Shown here piece after piece: positions 1 through 9,261 of a stretch of DNA of 25,724 nucleotides. The stretch's first letter is position 1. The number at the start of each line of letters is the position of its first letter. Origin of the DNA: Pelargonium cotyledonis (lineage: Eukaryota; Streptophyta; Magnoliopsida; Geraniales; Geraniaceae); assembly GCA_036897625.1 (NCBI GenBank), contig JAYMTA010000643.1, forward strand, positions 1 to 25,724, given 5' to 3'. Below the pieces are notes generated by a model. It was not told the DNA's origin, ran no database searches, and saw nothing but the letters and a program-made list of their open reading frames with translations. The translations under genes and the position numbers were made by a program.

Positions 1-250
1 CCCGCCTTGTTTTGGCTGGGTCGGTTTTGGTTCTATATCGGCAAGCTCGGGTCTCGGGTTAGGATCGGGGTGTATGCTAGATATAGTTGGATTTGTTTCG
101 TTTCTTTGTGGGGTTTCTGTAATCAGCGGTGTAAGAGGTCAGCTTTGGTCGAGTTTCTAGGCCTATGTCTGGTTCTTGGGGTTACGTTCTGTTCTGTAAC
201 TTCGTTTGATTTCCATTAATAATATTTTATTTCCCTCAAAAAAATAAAAA
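1..250 (+). mobile_element. 3' end of a LINE-type retrotransposon (5' part outside window)
   Basis: The first ~230 bases are T/G-rich and unlike the gene promoter that follows. They end in a run of the form ttccattaataatattttatttcc, then an A-rich tail (about 237-250, two A runs split by a T). This resembles the 3' UTR and poly(A) end of plant L1-type LINEs inserted in the plus orientation. A 70-codon open frame (7-219) matches no domain I know and is probably 3' UTR. No reverse transcriptase is inside the window, so the call rests on the tail structure and general resemblance. It could instead be another retroposed sequence. Confidence 0.45.
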
Positions 251-280
251 GCTAGTCTGATAAATGAGCCATAAATCGGA

Positions 281-397
281 AGCCCAAGTTTAAGGACTGA
301 CCCGAAACACATATACGGCCCAATAGAATCGACGAATACGACTCTGCTTTTCGTCTTACCCGTCTCCTCCAGTTTCATGCCACCTGTAAAACCCTAG
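281..397 (+). promoter_or_regulatory. UTP18 promoter: site II-like GGCCCA plus telo-box
   Basis: AGCCCAAG lies at 281-288, GGCCCAAT at 317-324 and AAACCCTAG at 389-397. The second is a site II/TCP-type element and the third a telo-box. In plants this pairing is characteristic of ribosomal-protein and ribosome-biogenesis promoters, which fits UTP18. No convincing TATA box is seen, as is common for such genes. Transcription probably starts close to the telo-box, but the exact start cannot be read from sequence. Confidence 0.6.
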
Positions 398-549
398 CAC
401 ACCAATCTTATACCCTAAATTCCAATTTGCGCCATATCAACTCCTCTGCCGGCTCGTTTCTTCAATTTCTTCACCGACAATCACGTCATCCACCGCCGGT
501 TCCCGTCTCCGGCCGCTTTATTCCATTCGAGCTTTTACATCCCGGCGAG

Positions 550-1273
550 GTAAATTTATATCTACACTGAAGAGCTTTTGCTGTAAAAGTTTTGTGTGAT
601 TGAATTAAGTTGGATATCAATTTACAATTCAGCGATTGAGTTTAGTTTTGTATCAAATTGTGAAGAAACTTAGTAGGAATCGCACTGTCGAGTGTTTTTT
701 GCTTCCTATTTTTCGGAACAGTTGCTTATTGGTAGCGAACGCTGAACGCATCTTATGTACTGTAATAGTTTGTTGCAAGGAGTCATGAATTTGATATAGC
801 TTTGCTGTGATTGTGTGGATGTGTATATCTTGACAATCAATCTGTTTCACAGTGGTTTTTGGTTTTTATTTGAATGTTCTTGTGCATTTTCACTCATTAA
901 CTACTATAGAAGCATGATTCTAAACCTTACCTGTTTTTTGGGTGCTCGGGTTTTGTGGATTAGAAAGGTGTTGTTTAGCTAGTAAGCAATAATTTCAAAT
1001 ATTTCATCTCTTTATACAAGGCTGGATTCTCTCAAGTTAACCGGAGTTTACTATTGGCTGTGTTCCTTCTGGATTGTTTATTTCGATATTTGAATATTTT
1101 GAAAGTTTTGTTTCAGTACTACTTTATATCATGTTGTGAAATAAGCTTGTACCGTTTCATATTTCGTCGATACTCGTGTAATTATGTTTGATTTCGTTAT
1201 GCATGGTCCGACTGTAATTATTTTTGGGCGACACACACATTATTACCTACTAATGTTACGCTGCTTGTTGCAG
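550..1273 (+). other. 5' UTR intron of UTP18
   Basis: A donor (cggcgag|gtaaattt) at 550 and a pyrimidine-rich acceptor (cttgttgcag|aag) ending at 1273 define a 724-base leader intron. When it is removed, the spliced leader contains no ATG before 1298, so the first AUG of the mature mRNA is the one chosen for UTP18. Long T-rich leader introns of this kind often raise expression of housekeeping plant genes. The intron is inferred from splice signals only. Confidence 0.65.
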
Positions 1274-1297
1274 AAGTGTACTTTCTGTATTGTGAAG

Positions 1298-2986
1298 ATG
1301 AGTTTGATATCTCAAAATGCTGTCTCTAGAGACAGAATCAAGTCTAAAAGGAAGGATAAAGACTCTCCTTTACATTTGACGGAGAATACAGACATTGAGG
1401 ATGGAAAAGTGTCTGATTTGGATACCGTAAGGGTCAGGAAGAGAACAAAACAGGAAGTGCAATTGGAGATTGAGGAAGAAAAAGAAAGGAATAAGTTGGA
1501 GAACTTGTTGTTCGGATCCCTCTATTCTCCTATTGAATTTGGGAAGGAAGATGAGGAAAAAGCTCTAGGCAAGAGTAAGAATGATTCAGCTTTGTTTTTC
1601 ACGGATCGCTCTGCGAACAGTGTGTTGTCTGTTTATGAGGAGGAAGCAGATTTTTCTGAGGACAGTGGTGTAGAGGAAACTAAGCAGAGGAAAGCTGTTT
1701 GGGTTGATGAGGAGGAAGAAACGGTGAATATAAATATAGGCAAAGTTGATAGATTGAGGAAACTGAGGAAGGAGGAGGGTGAGACTGTGATTACAGGTTC
1801 AGAATATGTTTCGAGACTGAGGGCTCAACATATTAAGATGAATCCAGGCACAGAGTGGGCACAGCTTGGTTTGCGAGCAAGAAATGATACGTCTTCTGAC
1901 GATGAGACGTCGGATGAAGATGGGGCTGTAGTGGCTCGTGGTTACAATGATGGTGACACTGTTGATGATATTCTTCGGACAACTGAGGATCTTGTTGTGA
2001 AAGGCGGTGCAAAACTGTTGCCTGGACTTCTTGAGTTCTCTAAACTTTTAGATGCAAATGCTGAGGATCCTTCCAATGCTTCGATAAATTCTGTTCAGTT
2101 CCATCGAAACGGTCAGTTACTACTTGCTGGTGGATTAGATCGGAAGCTTAGATTTTTCCAGATTGATGGCAAGCGGAACACCAAAATTCAAAGCATCTTT
2201 CTTGACGATTGCCCCATTCGAAAGGCATCTTTCTTGCCTGATGGATCTCAAGTTATAATATCAGGGAGACGAAAATTCTTTTATAGCTTTGATTTGGTGA
2301 ATGCAAAAGTTAATAAAATAGGCCCTCTAATTGGTAGGGAGGAGAAGAGCTTGGAATCTTTTGAAGTTTCTCCCGATTCTACCACTATTGCCTTTTTGGG
2401 CAACGAAGGTTATATCTTATTGGTTTCTGCAAAAACGAAGGAACTGATTGGAACACTGAAGATGAACGGTACAATTCGTTCTCTTACTTTTGCTGATAAC
2501 GGGCAACAACTATTAAGCTCTGGTGGTGATGGACAAGTCTATCACTGGGATTTGAGAACAAGGACTTGTTTCCACAAGGCAGTTGATGATGGTTGCTTGA
2601 CTGGTACAGCTCTGACCACTTCCCCGAGCGGAAATTTGTTTGCAGCTGGTTCGGACAGTGGGATTGTAAACATCTACAACAGAGAAGAGTTCTTAGGCGG
2701 CAAGAGAAAACCCGTAAAGACCATCGAGAACCTTACCACCAAAGTAGATTTGTTGAAATTTAACCATGATGCTCAGATACTGGCAATGTGTTCGAGTATG
2801 AAGAAGAACAGCTTGAAGTTGATACACGTCCCGTCTTTTACTGTATTCTCTAACTGGCCTCCGCCAAATAGAGCCATACATTATCCACGATGTCTTGATT
2901 TTAGCCCTGGTGGCGGTTTCATGGCTGTTGGGAATGCTGCTGGAAAAGTTTTGCTATACAAGTTGCACCATTATCAACATGCATAA
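1298..2986 (+). CDS. UTP18: U3 snoRNP / SSU-processome WD40 protein UTP18 homologue
   Basis: The product is a 562-aa nucleolar WD40 protein of the U3 snoRNP-containing small-subunit processome (UTP-B module), needed for early 18S pre-rRNA cleavage. The first ~220 residues are charged and low in complexity, with acidic patches (EEEKE, DEEEE, SSDDETSDED). From about residue 260 to the end come WD40 blades, including AGGLDRKLRFF, SSGGDGQVYHWDLRT and a final AVGNAAGKVLLYKL. This layout matches the UTP18 family, whose members are usually about 500-600 aa. The frame stays open upstream to an ATG at 1184, but that ATG lies inside the predicted leader intron, so MSLISQ at 1298 is preferred. The coding region is a single exon. 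It converges with RPC8. No frame damage is seen. Identification comes from recognising the blade pattern and charged N-terminus, not from a search. Confidence 0.88.
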   Translation: MSLISQNAVSRDRIKSKRKDKDSPLHLTENTDIEDGKVSDLDTVRVRKRTKQEVQLEIEEEKERNKLENLLFGSLYSPIEFGKEDEEKALGKSKNDSALFFTDRSANSVLSVYEEEADFSEDSGVEETKQRKAVWVDEEEETVNINIGKVDRLRKLRKEEGETVITGSEYVSRLRAQHIKMNPGTEWAQLGLRARNDTSSDDETSDEDGAVVARGYNDGDTVDDILRTTEDLVVKGGAKLLPGLLEFSKLLDANAEDPSNASINSVQFHRNGQLLLAGGLDRKLRFFQIDGKRNTKIQSIFLDDCPIRKASFLPDGSQVIISGRRKFFYSFDLVNAKVNKIGPLIGREEKSLESFEVSPDSTTIAFLGNEGYILLVSAKTKELIGTLKMNGTIRSLTFADNGQQLLSSGGDGQVYHWDLRTRTCFHKAVDDGCLTGTALTTSPSGNLFAAGSDSGIVNIYNREEFLGGKRKPVKTIENLTTKVDLLKFNHDAQILAMCSSMKKNSLKLIHVPSFTVFSNWPPPNRAIHYPRCLDFSPGGGFMAVGNAAGKVLLYKLHHYQHA

Positions 2987-3753
2987 TTTTGCTTCCTTGA
3001 TGCCCGAATCCAAAGGTTATTACCATACACTCCTACGTATTCTTCGTTTGCAGATGATTGATACCGCGTACTTTTGCTTTCCTTTCTGTTGTAGCTTCGT
3101 GAAGACTTGAAAAAGTTGGTTGGACTGCTATGGAGTTGTCATGAATCCAACTCTTTTCTATTAGAAATTCAAGTTTGATACATCAACCTGATCTTTGGTC
3201 ACACAACCAGATTTGTACTATGATGTTCCCAGTATGATGTAGATTCAATTTTGGTAATTTTCATGTCATTTTGATACTTTTTTGTTGGCTAAAGATTGCC
3301 TTGCCTTATCAACCTTTCTAATTTCTGGCTTGTAGCCTATTTTCTCATGCCACATTTTAGCTGAACACCCCAAAATGCTTCAAGTTGTGCACTTGTGCCT
3401 CTGCCTAGATTATTGAATGAGAGTGTGTTCAAAATGGACTTACCAAACCGATCTAGATTGAAATATGACCCAATATCAATAGTCATTGGAATGTGACACG
3501 ACCCGACCTATTATCCAAACAAAAAATATATTTGATCCGATAGTCACATTCCAATGACTATCAATTTGGAATTATAACAAGTTTTATAAACAAATTTTGT
3601 AAGCTAAACAAGAATAAATATATTATAATTGTGTATGTTCCCAATATGCATTTCAAGTTTCAAGTATAGGCAAATGCTACTTAGCATTGATCAAAGAAAC
3701 CAAAAAAAAAAAAGCACATGAAGCTAACATGTTTTTCATCAAAAAATGCTCAT
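2987..3753. other. Convergent spacer between UTP18 and RPC8
   Basis: The 0.77 kb between the two stop codons should hold both 3' UTRs. The UTP18 side is T-rich plant 3' UTR-like sequence. From about 3440 it becomes AT-rich and contains a strong inverted repeat, listed separately. No coding potential is visible. Confidence 0.6.
3479..3561. repeat. 19-bp perfect inverted repeat (hairpin), 45-base loop
   Basis: atagtcattggaatgtgac at 3479-3497 is the exact reverse complement of 3543-3561. The 45-base loop contains a cgacccgacc stretch. The pair lies about 0.5 kb past the UTP18 stop and 0.2 kb past the RPC8 stop, so it may fall in either 3' UTR. It may be a MITE remnant or simply a foldback. Pairing does not extend clearly beyond the 19-bp arms. 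Confidence 0.8.
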
Positions 3754-6331
3754 TCAAACCCACCAACTGATGGGGCCAAGACCTTCACGATCAATTGATC
3801 CCTGCAAAAAATAAATGGAGAATTTTATTTCAGAGAGTAATTCAATTACATGCTCCTAATGAAAAATAAAAGAAATAAATCACAAGTTCTTTCAATATAC
3901 AATAGGAGAATGTTCCACTTTTGACCCCATAAATTTGTTTTTTGTACCCTCTAAACTATGCTTTTTGTTTCGAATTGGTACAAAGTGCCATCAAATTGGG
4001 ATGTGATGACCAAAACCACGTAACCCTTAAATAAACTAAATTTAACGATTAAACTAGAACAAATTGAATAATAGTGGAACGTGATCACCATGTCAATTTT
4101 GTCCAATTTACTTTCAAAATGTGTCCAGCTCTAGTGGAGCAACCATAACCAAACACTAAGGTAGAGTCTGGATTGGAATGAGATTTCAATTTCAATAATT
4201 TTGATGACAAAAATACTAAACCAAATATGAACCAATTCTTGATTCTCATCCATGAACAGTTTTTTATTTATTAATCCAAACACTATCTTCAGCGGAATCA
4301 AAAGTAAGGTCTTACCGTTATCAACATTGCAGCAAATGGCTTTGAGTCTATCGCTTTCTCAATTGGAATTGAAGGGTACTTGATGCTATTAACTTGAAAC
4401 CTTATCTGCATTTGGACACACAAATTTGGTGCTCACTCGCAAACCAAATCCCAGAGCTTACTTATCAAAACGTAAAAGTACTAATAGTATCAGACCTCTT
4501 CATCTCCTTCAATAGGATATTCTACATCAGAATCGGGATAGTCCCATATCCATCTACCTTTATGCCTGCAATCGTCACAATTCGTAACATATTATACTAG
4601 TTTTGAGCTGATATAAACAAAACACAATAGATACTATATGGTCGAAAATGATCTTACTTATTTTTTGAGTTGGGTTCAAAACGAGATGGATCAGGTAAAA
4701 AATGGGCTGGCACATAGATGTCTTCAAAAAATCCAAGTGTTACTGTCAAATGTCAATTACAAACAAAACATCAGCATGCAAGCACCATTTAGATCAAGTT
4801 ATTCAAAATCAGAATTAGTTATTGAAATGCATGGACATAGTAACAAACCGTAGTCTTAAAATGGTAAAATGTTTTTGCACCTTATGGAATGCTAATTTTT
4901 CTAGATTCAAATCTTATCTTCTTCTCTCTCTTTTTGGAAAACATAAAAGAAATAAACCCTGTATTGGACAAAAGCTAAACCTTTTTTTTTTTTTTTTCTA
5001 GATTCTTTAACTTTCTTCTTCTAATTTAACTACCCCTGACACTCATTATTCATTGTCATGATCACCTTCTTTTCTTATCAAACTTGTGCTCTAGAATGAG
5101 CAAATTGTGTCTAACAAAAGCATACAAAATAAAATAAATTAGTAAGTTTTCAAAATTCATTTTAGGGCGGCATTTACAACTGGTAAAATGACTGTAATTT
5201 GCACCTGAAATTTTGAACAAAGCATCATAGTCAGCAAAGCCATATAATGTTAAATAGACGTGTGTGTGCGCGCGTGTACAATGACTCTAGAATCAACCCA
5301 TCTACAAATTAAGTACCAAGTCATGACCCCGGATTGTTTTTCCCAAATGAAGTTGGGATAGAAAGCCTATAGCTCAAGTTGAAGGCTAATGTTAACCCAA
5401 ACTGAACTGATAACTTGAGAATAGCCAGCAAATAGCAAACAACCTATGCATATTGCTCATGTTTGTGATTAAATACGACATCCAAAGCCTATAGCTCAAG
5501 TTGAAGGCTAATGTTAACCCAAACTGAACTGATAACTTGAGAATAGCCAGCAAATAGCAAACAACCTATGCATATTGCTCATGTTTGTGATTAAATACGA
5601 CATCCTAATCAACTATTTCACAATAAAAAAAATAAGGAGAGAACCATTTAGTACACATACATCGCAAACCATTTTCATCAGATTCTTTAAGCTGTCCAGA
5701 AATCACCTCTCCCACAAATGGCCGAAACATAACCAGCATGAAATCAGCCTGCCACAAATCAATATCCAATGAAAAAGTTGCAGAAACAATCTTTTTCAAG
5801 ACAAAGTTCAAATTCAATGTACACAATAATACACAGCCCATGACCTACAAATCCAAATGTCACCAAAATTCTTCCTTGTTTCGAATAATAACTAAGGGAA
5901 ATCCATATAAACTACCTCAAATTTGATACAATCAACACACAATTTACCACAAAACCTCAAATTTGATACACATTAATGTTTCAGAGAATTGAAGATTGAT
6001 TATGCAAAATATTCCGGAGAACAAGAATGTACCGTGTAAGTGGAGGCACCATCTCCTGCGTGTATGAAGCCACCTTCAATGGATTTAATAGCTCCAACAG
6101 AAACACATAGACCCAAGTTTGCAACAACCTTCAAAAAAATTCAAAAAACACTATCAATATACAAATTTACGAAGGATTTGAATCGAAAACTGCAAGGACC
6201 TGGCAGTTTAGGAGAGAGACCTTGTCTAAGAAAAGCTTGTTAAGCTCTTGCCTGATGGCTTGTTCGAGAGGAAGACTCAGGAGATCGGGAGGTAGACGCA
6301 GAGTGTGCTCGATTCGGCTTAGATAGAACAT
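3754..6331 (-). CDS. RPC8: DNA-directed RNA polymerase III subunit RPC8 (RPB7-like, NRPC7)
   Basis: This is the RPB7/RPC25-type stalk subunit of nuclear RNA polymerase III. It pairs with the RPC9/RPB4-like partner and helps initiation at tRNA and 5S genes. Seven exons join in frame on the minus strand: 6331-6221, 6128-6033, 5748-5661, 4742-4658, 4565-4496, 4405-4316 and 3801-3754, giving 195 aa with GT-AG at every junction. The N-terminal SHS2-like domain is residues 1-~80, with NLGLCVSVGAI and GDGAST. The S1-like RPC8 domain follows, with MFRPFVGEVISG, LGFFEDIYVPA and WIWDYPDSD. The protein ends GLGPISWWV. Human and fungal relatives are about 200-210 aa, so it is close to full length. Intron 3 holds a perfect 122-bp tandem repeat, and intron 6 a small MITE-like repeat. 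The start at 6329-6331 begins MFYLSRIEHT, as expected for plant members. Confidence 0.93.
4160..4287. mobile_element. Small MITE-like inverted-repeat element in RPC8 intron 6
   Basis: The left end (ggtagagtctggatt) and the reverse complement of the right end (gatagtgtttggatt) match imperfectly. The ~128-bp interior is AT-rich with no coding potential. A related shorter copy lies in MRS2 intron 7 (22735-22817). No clean target duplication could be recognised, so the superfamily is not assigned. Confidence 0.45.
5258..5280. repeat. Alternating purine-pyrimidine tract (GT/GC)
   Basis: Twenty-three bases alternate strictly between purine and pyrimidine, with a (TG)n core running into CGCGCG and back to GTGTACA. 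Such tracts can adopt Z-DNA under negative supercoiling and are slippage-prone. The tract lies inside RPC8 intron 3. Confidence 0.75.
5362..5605. repeat. Perfect 122-bp tandem duplication in RPC8 intron 3
   Basis: The unit at 5362-5483, beginning aaagcctatagctcaagttg, is followed immediately by an apparently identical unit at 5484-5605. By eye there is no mismatch over 122 bp, which implies a very recent duplication or an assembly artefact. It lies between exon 4 (4742) and exon 3 (5661) of RPC8, 56 bases from the exon 3 donor site, and does not touch coding sequence. Confidence 0.92.
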
Positions 6332-6394
6332 CTGCTCCTTCTCTTCAACTGTATGGATTGAGAGTGAGAACGAGAATCAATGGAGGGTCTGGGT

Positions 6395-6403
6395 TTAGGG
6401 TTT
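6395..6403 (-). promoter_or_regulatory. Telo-box upstream of RPC8
   Basis: The minus strand reads AAACCCTAA here, 64 bases upstream of the RPC8 start codon, so it lies in the 5' UTR or at the transcription start. This element is typical of plant genes for translation and rRNA/tRNA production, which agrees with a Pol III subunit. Confidence 0.6.
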
Positions 6404-7316
6404 TTGATTTTGGATTCAGTATATGATTGATTGAAGCTTTCGGTTTATTAGAAGAAATAAATGTGTTTTCATTAATTGCATAATTACCCCAAACATTTAC
6501 TATTACCTTTTATTTACGCTAACCCTATTCTTTTGATTAGTTTCATATTTATCCCTATCAATTTTTTCTTTTGCTTTTTACCCCTATTTTAGTTTTTTTT
6601 TTTTCTCATTAATCTACTATCATTACAATTGTTGTTTACCCCTATTGTTTTTGTTAATTTCATATTTATCCCCTATGAAATTTTAATTTATGTTTGATAT
6701 CGTCACATTTTACTCCTTTGGTTATCATCTTTTGCATATCTATCTTATTTATTTGTTCTGCATGTCACGACCCAAACTCACTATTATATTCGATTTAAAG
6801 TACGTGCTCGACATGTCGTGGGTATCACAACACGAAAAATTAATTGTGGAACTTTTAGAGGTCCAACAGAACACAACTGATAGACGTGCAAGTTTCTCCA
6901 AAACAAACACGACCAGTTACTAAATACGAGCACAAACAATGTGACGTCATGAACTGCTAGCTCAACTCAATAGTAGTTTTTGAAGATACTATCACGGACC
7001 TCTAGCCAATACTTCAACTGATAATGCATGTTACAAATACACACAATATAAAGGACAAGTTAAATAGAGGGAAAAAAACCACAAAATAAAGAAAAGAAAC
7101 ATAGTTTTTTTTACTTGAAACATACACAAATTAAGGCCCAACATTCATGATCTCCAAGCTACTTCTCCACATTCCTTAACATTCTCAAATTAAAACATCA
7201 AATCTTGAAATCACCATACAATTGATGATAAAGAAATAGCAATATTCACCAAGGAATGAGCAAAAATTAGCTTATTTTCCATGCACATCATGAGCTCTTA
7301 ATTGTTGATTGTGTTT
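6404..7316. other. Intergenic region between RPC8 and PSBW
   Basis: The region contains the RPC8 promoter, then a degenerate T-rich repeat (6500-6690) built from words such as tttacccctatt and tttcatatttatcccta, then AT-rich sequence that runs into the PSBW 3' UTR. A 77-codon open frame at 6690-6923 has no recognisable domain. A segment at about 6765-6830 (cacgacccaaactc ... catgtcgtgggtatcac) looks like transposon-derived sequence, but its ends could not be defined. I see no gene here. Confidence 0.5.
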
Positions 7317-8309
7317 TTACAGAGACAAACCAGACTCTTCGTCTTCATCAAGACTAGAGGTGTAAGTGAAGTAGAGAGTCCAAATGAGACCAAACACACC
7401 AAGCAAGATCCACCCAAGAAGGTTGTTGCTCAATCCGAAGGGCAGTCCTGTCCCTTCTGTGCTCAATCTTTCGTCCACCAATGCCATCGCCGCTGGGCTC
7501 GTCATCGCCGCCGCCACTGCCGCCGCCACCGCCGAAGAAGCACCCACTACCATCTTGGACTCCTTGCTCTCAACCTCCTTCCCTTCCATGGAGCATCTCA
7601 CTCTCATCTTGTTTCCCATTTTGGGCAAACCTGTAAAATTAGTTTAAGTGAGTTAATAATTCACATGTTTGTCATGTTGAAGGTTGACTGTGTGTCACAC
7701 GATTCAAAACGAGTATGACAAGTTTAGTAATCGTGTTTGTTGAACGCGAACACTGCACGTTTACGAACATAAGTCACAAACACAACTCGATCAAGATGAA
7801 CATGGACCAACACAATTCGCATGATAAAATCACAACGTTTACGACCTTATCCAACAAGTTTGACACACAATTATACCCTTAATTGTGTGTTGGGCGTGTT
7901 AAGCATACAACTAGTTAATCATATATGCATGTTTCAAATGATCAACACAAACACGACGTAATTACAAAATGTGTGAAATTCAACATATATATTAGGTTTA
8001 TATAAAACTAGCACTTAAGAAGTAGATATGGATTGCATTTAAGGAAGAAAATAAACTAACACATTTCAAGATCTTACTAATTGTTGATAACATGTTTAAT
8101 TCAAGGCTAAAACACTTACAAAAAGTTATCTTCATTTTCATTTCGAGCAAGACGTTTATTTTGAAATGGAAAAGAAATTAGTGAAGGGATCATAGTAATT
8201 GCTCACCAAGAACAACTGAGCTAGAAGCACCAAGAGATGGCTGCTGCTTATGCACGAGACCGGCACGTGAGACCAGTGCGGTGGCGGCGCTGGCGGAGAT
8301 GGTGGCCAT
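7317..8309 (-). CDS. PSBW: Photosystem II reaction centre protein PsbW, chloroplast precursor
   Basis: This nuclear gene encodes a one-span thylakoid protein that stabilises photosystem II-LHCII supercomplexes. Two exons (8309-8207 and 7630-7317) join at a split glycine codon and give 138 aa. Residues 1-~55 are a Ser/Ala-rich chloroplast transit peptide starting [11 protein letters not shown] second hydrophobic, Ala-rich thylakoid-targeting segment follows ([16 protein letters not shown]), ending in the cleavage motif [10 protein letters not shown]. The mature protein is then 54 aa, the usual PsbW length. It contains [18 protein letters not shown], one membrane span (about residues 104-121) and an acidic stromal tail [10 protein letters not shown]. 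The ATG context AAAATGGCC is strong for a plant. A Mutator-like element sits 258 bases upstream of the ATG. No disabling change is seen. Confidence 0.96.
7631..8206 (-). other. PSBW intron
   Basis: This 576-base intron has donor G|GTGAGC and acceptor TTTTACAG|GTTTG on the minus strand. Around 7715-7960 it carries CGTGTTTG, AACACAAACACGACG and similar words, repeated in both orientations. These look like the remains of an old DNA transposon, but I could not delimit ends. Confidence 0.6.
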
Positions 8310-8402
8310 TTTTCTTCAGATTTTGGTGGTTCCGGCGATGCGCTCTGTAATTTAGTTAGTGGTGTGGTTGCTACAATGTGAGAGAAGGAGAGTGTTGATG
8401 TG

Positions 8403-8413
8403 TGTATATTATC
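8403..8413 (-). promoter_or_regulatory. TATA-like motif of PSBW
   Basis: The minus strand reads GATAATATACAC here, about 95-105 bases before the start codon. This leaves room for a leader of about 65-70 bases. GATAA, directly beside it, also resembles an I-box core of light-regulated promoters. Position is the only support. Confidence 0.35.
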
Positions 8414-8556
8414 AGGATTTGTCCGTTGCACCACACAACATGGATCAGATTGCTACCCTCTCATTTGATACCTTCAAATCTATATCCTCTCCCTGCCCAA
8501 TCACTGCCCTCCAAGTGTGCACACACATCATCCCTTCTCAGCCAACTATTTCCTTA

Positions 8557-9261
8557 TTTTTATTATGGTTTAATACTCCAGAATTTTCTTATCTATTGAA
8601 AAGTTACTAATCAGGTCCCTAACAAAAAAAATAGACACAGCAGTCCCTCACATAAAGAAAAATCCCACCGTTAGTCTGAGTGATGTGGCGTCACGTGACA
8701 TTTTAATTTATATTATTTTAATTTATTTTCACACGTGGTGGTGACGTGGCATTTAAAAATATTTTATAAAAATTAAAATGATATGTGTTACTTAATGATT
8801 GGTCCAAAAATAATTTTTGAACCAACCAATAAACGACACGTGTTATTTTAATTAAAATTTAAAATTATATATTTTTTAAATGTCACGTCAGCGTAATGTG
8901 GCATTATAATTTATAATTTATATTTGTATTTTCAAACGTGGCGCTGACGTGGCATTTAAAAATATTTTAATGCAATTAAAAATTAAAAATGAGACCCGTG
9001 TCACTTAATGATTTGTCCAAAATTAATTTTGATAATTTTTATCAAAATTTAATTTTTTTAAAAAAATAAATGTCACATCAACGACATATCACCCAAAATA
9101 AAATGGCACGTGGCGCCACATCACCCAAACTAACGGTGGGACTTGTGTGACCAAATTTCTTATATGTGAGGAACTGCTGTGGCTTATTCTTTTGTTAGGA
9201 ACTTGGCTGGTGACTTTTCAATAGATGAGAGACATCTAGAGTATAAAACCCTTTTTATTAT
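8557..9261. mobile_element. Non-autonomous Mutator-like element (TIR-MULE) with 10-bp TSD, upstream of PSBW
   Basis: The element spans 8567-9251 (685 bp) between perfect 10-bp direct repeats tttttattat at 8557-8566 and 9252-9261. Its terminal inverted repeats are about 140-150 bp and roughly 80% alike. Shared blocks include atctattgaaaagt, cctaacaaaa, cacagcag, and cccaccgttag before gtgatgtggcg. Long TIRs with a 9-11 bp target duplication are the signature of Mutator-like elements. No transposase is encoded. The interior has a diverged direct repeat with a 203-bp offset (acgtgg at 8733 and 8936). CACGTG occurs at 8692, 8732, 8837 and 9107, with other ACGT cores. It inserted between PSBW and GAUT, within the likely distal promoter of PSBW. 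Confidence 0.85.

Noticed and set aside
1184..1297. In-frame N-terminal extension of UTP18 (38 extra residues from an ATG at 1184)
   Set aside because: It lies inside the predicted leader intron (550-1273) and lacks the charged composition of the rest. A good acceptor at 1273 and the first AUG at 1298 explain the gene better.
5605..5841. 78-codon minus-strand frame
   Set aside because: Only the part at 5748-5661 is real coding sequence (RPC8 exon 3). The rest reads through introns on both sides.
6690..6923. 77-codon plus-strand frame
   Set aside because: It has no recognisable domain, lies in transposon-like AT-rich DNA and has no splice or promoter support.
7302..7718. Plus-strand frames of 138 and 87 codons over PSBW exon 2
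   Set aside because: They are antisense shadows of PSBW. The minus-strand frame gives an exact PsbW protein.
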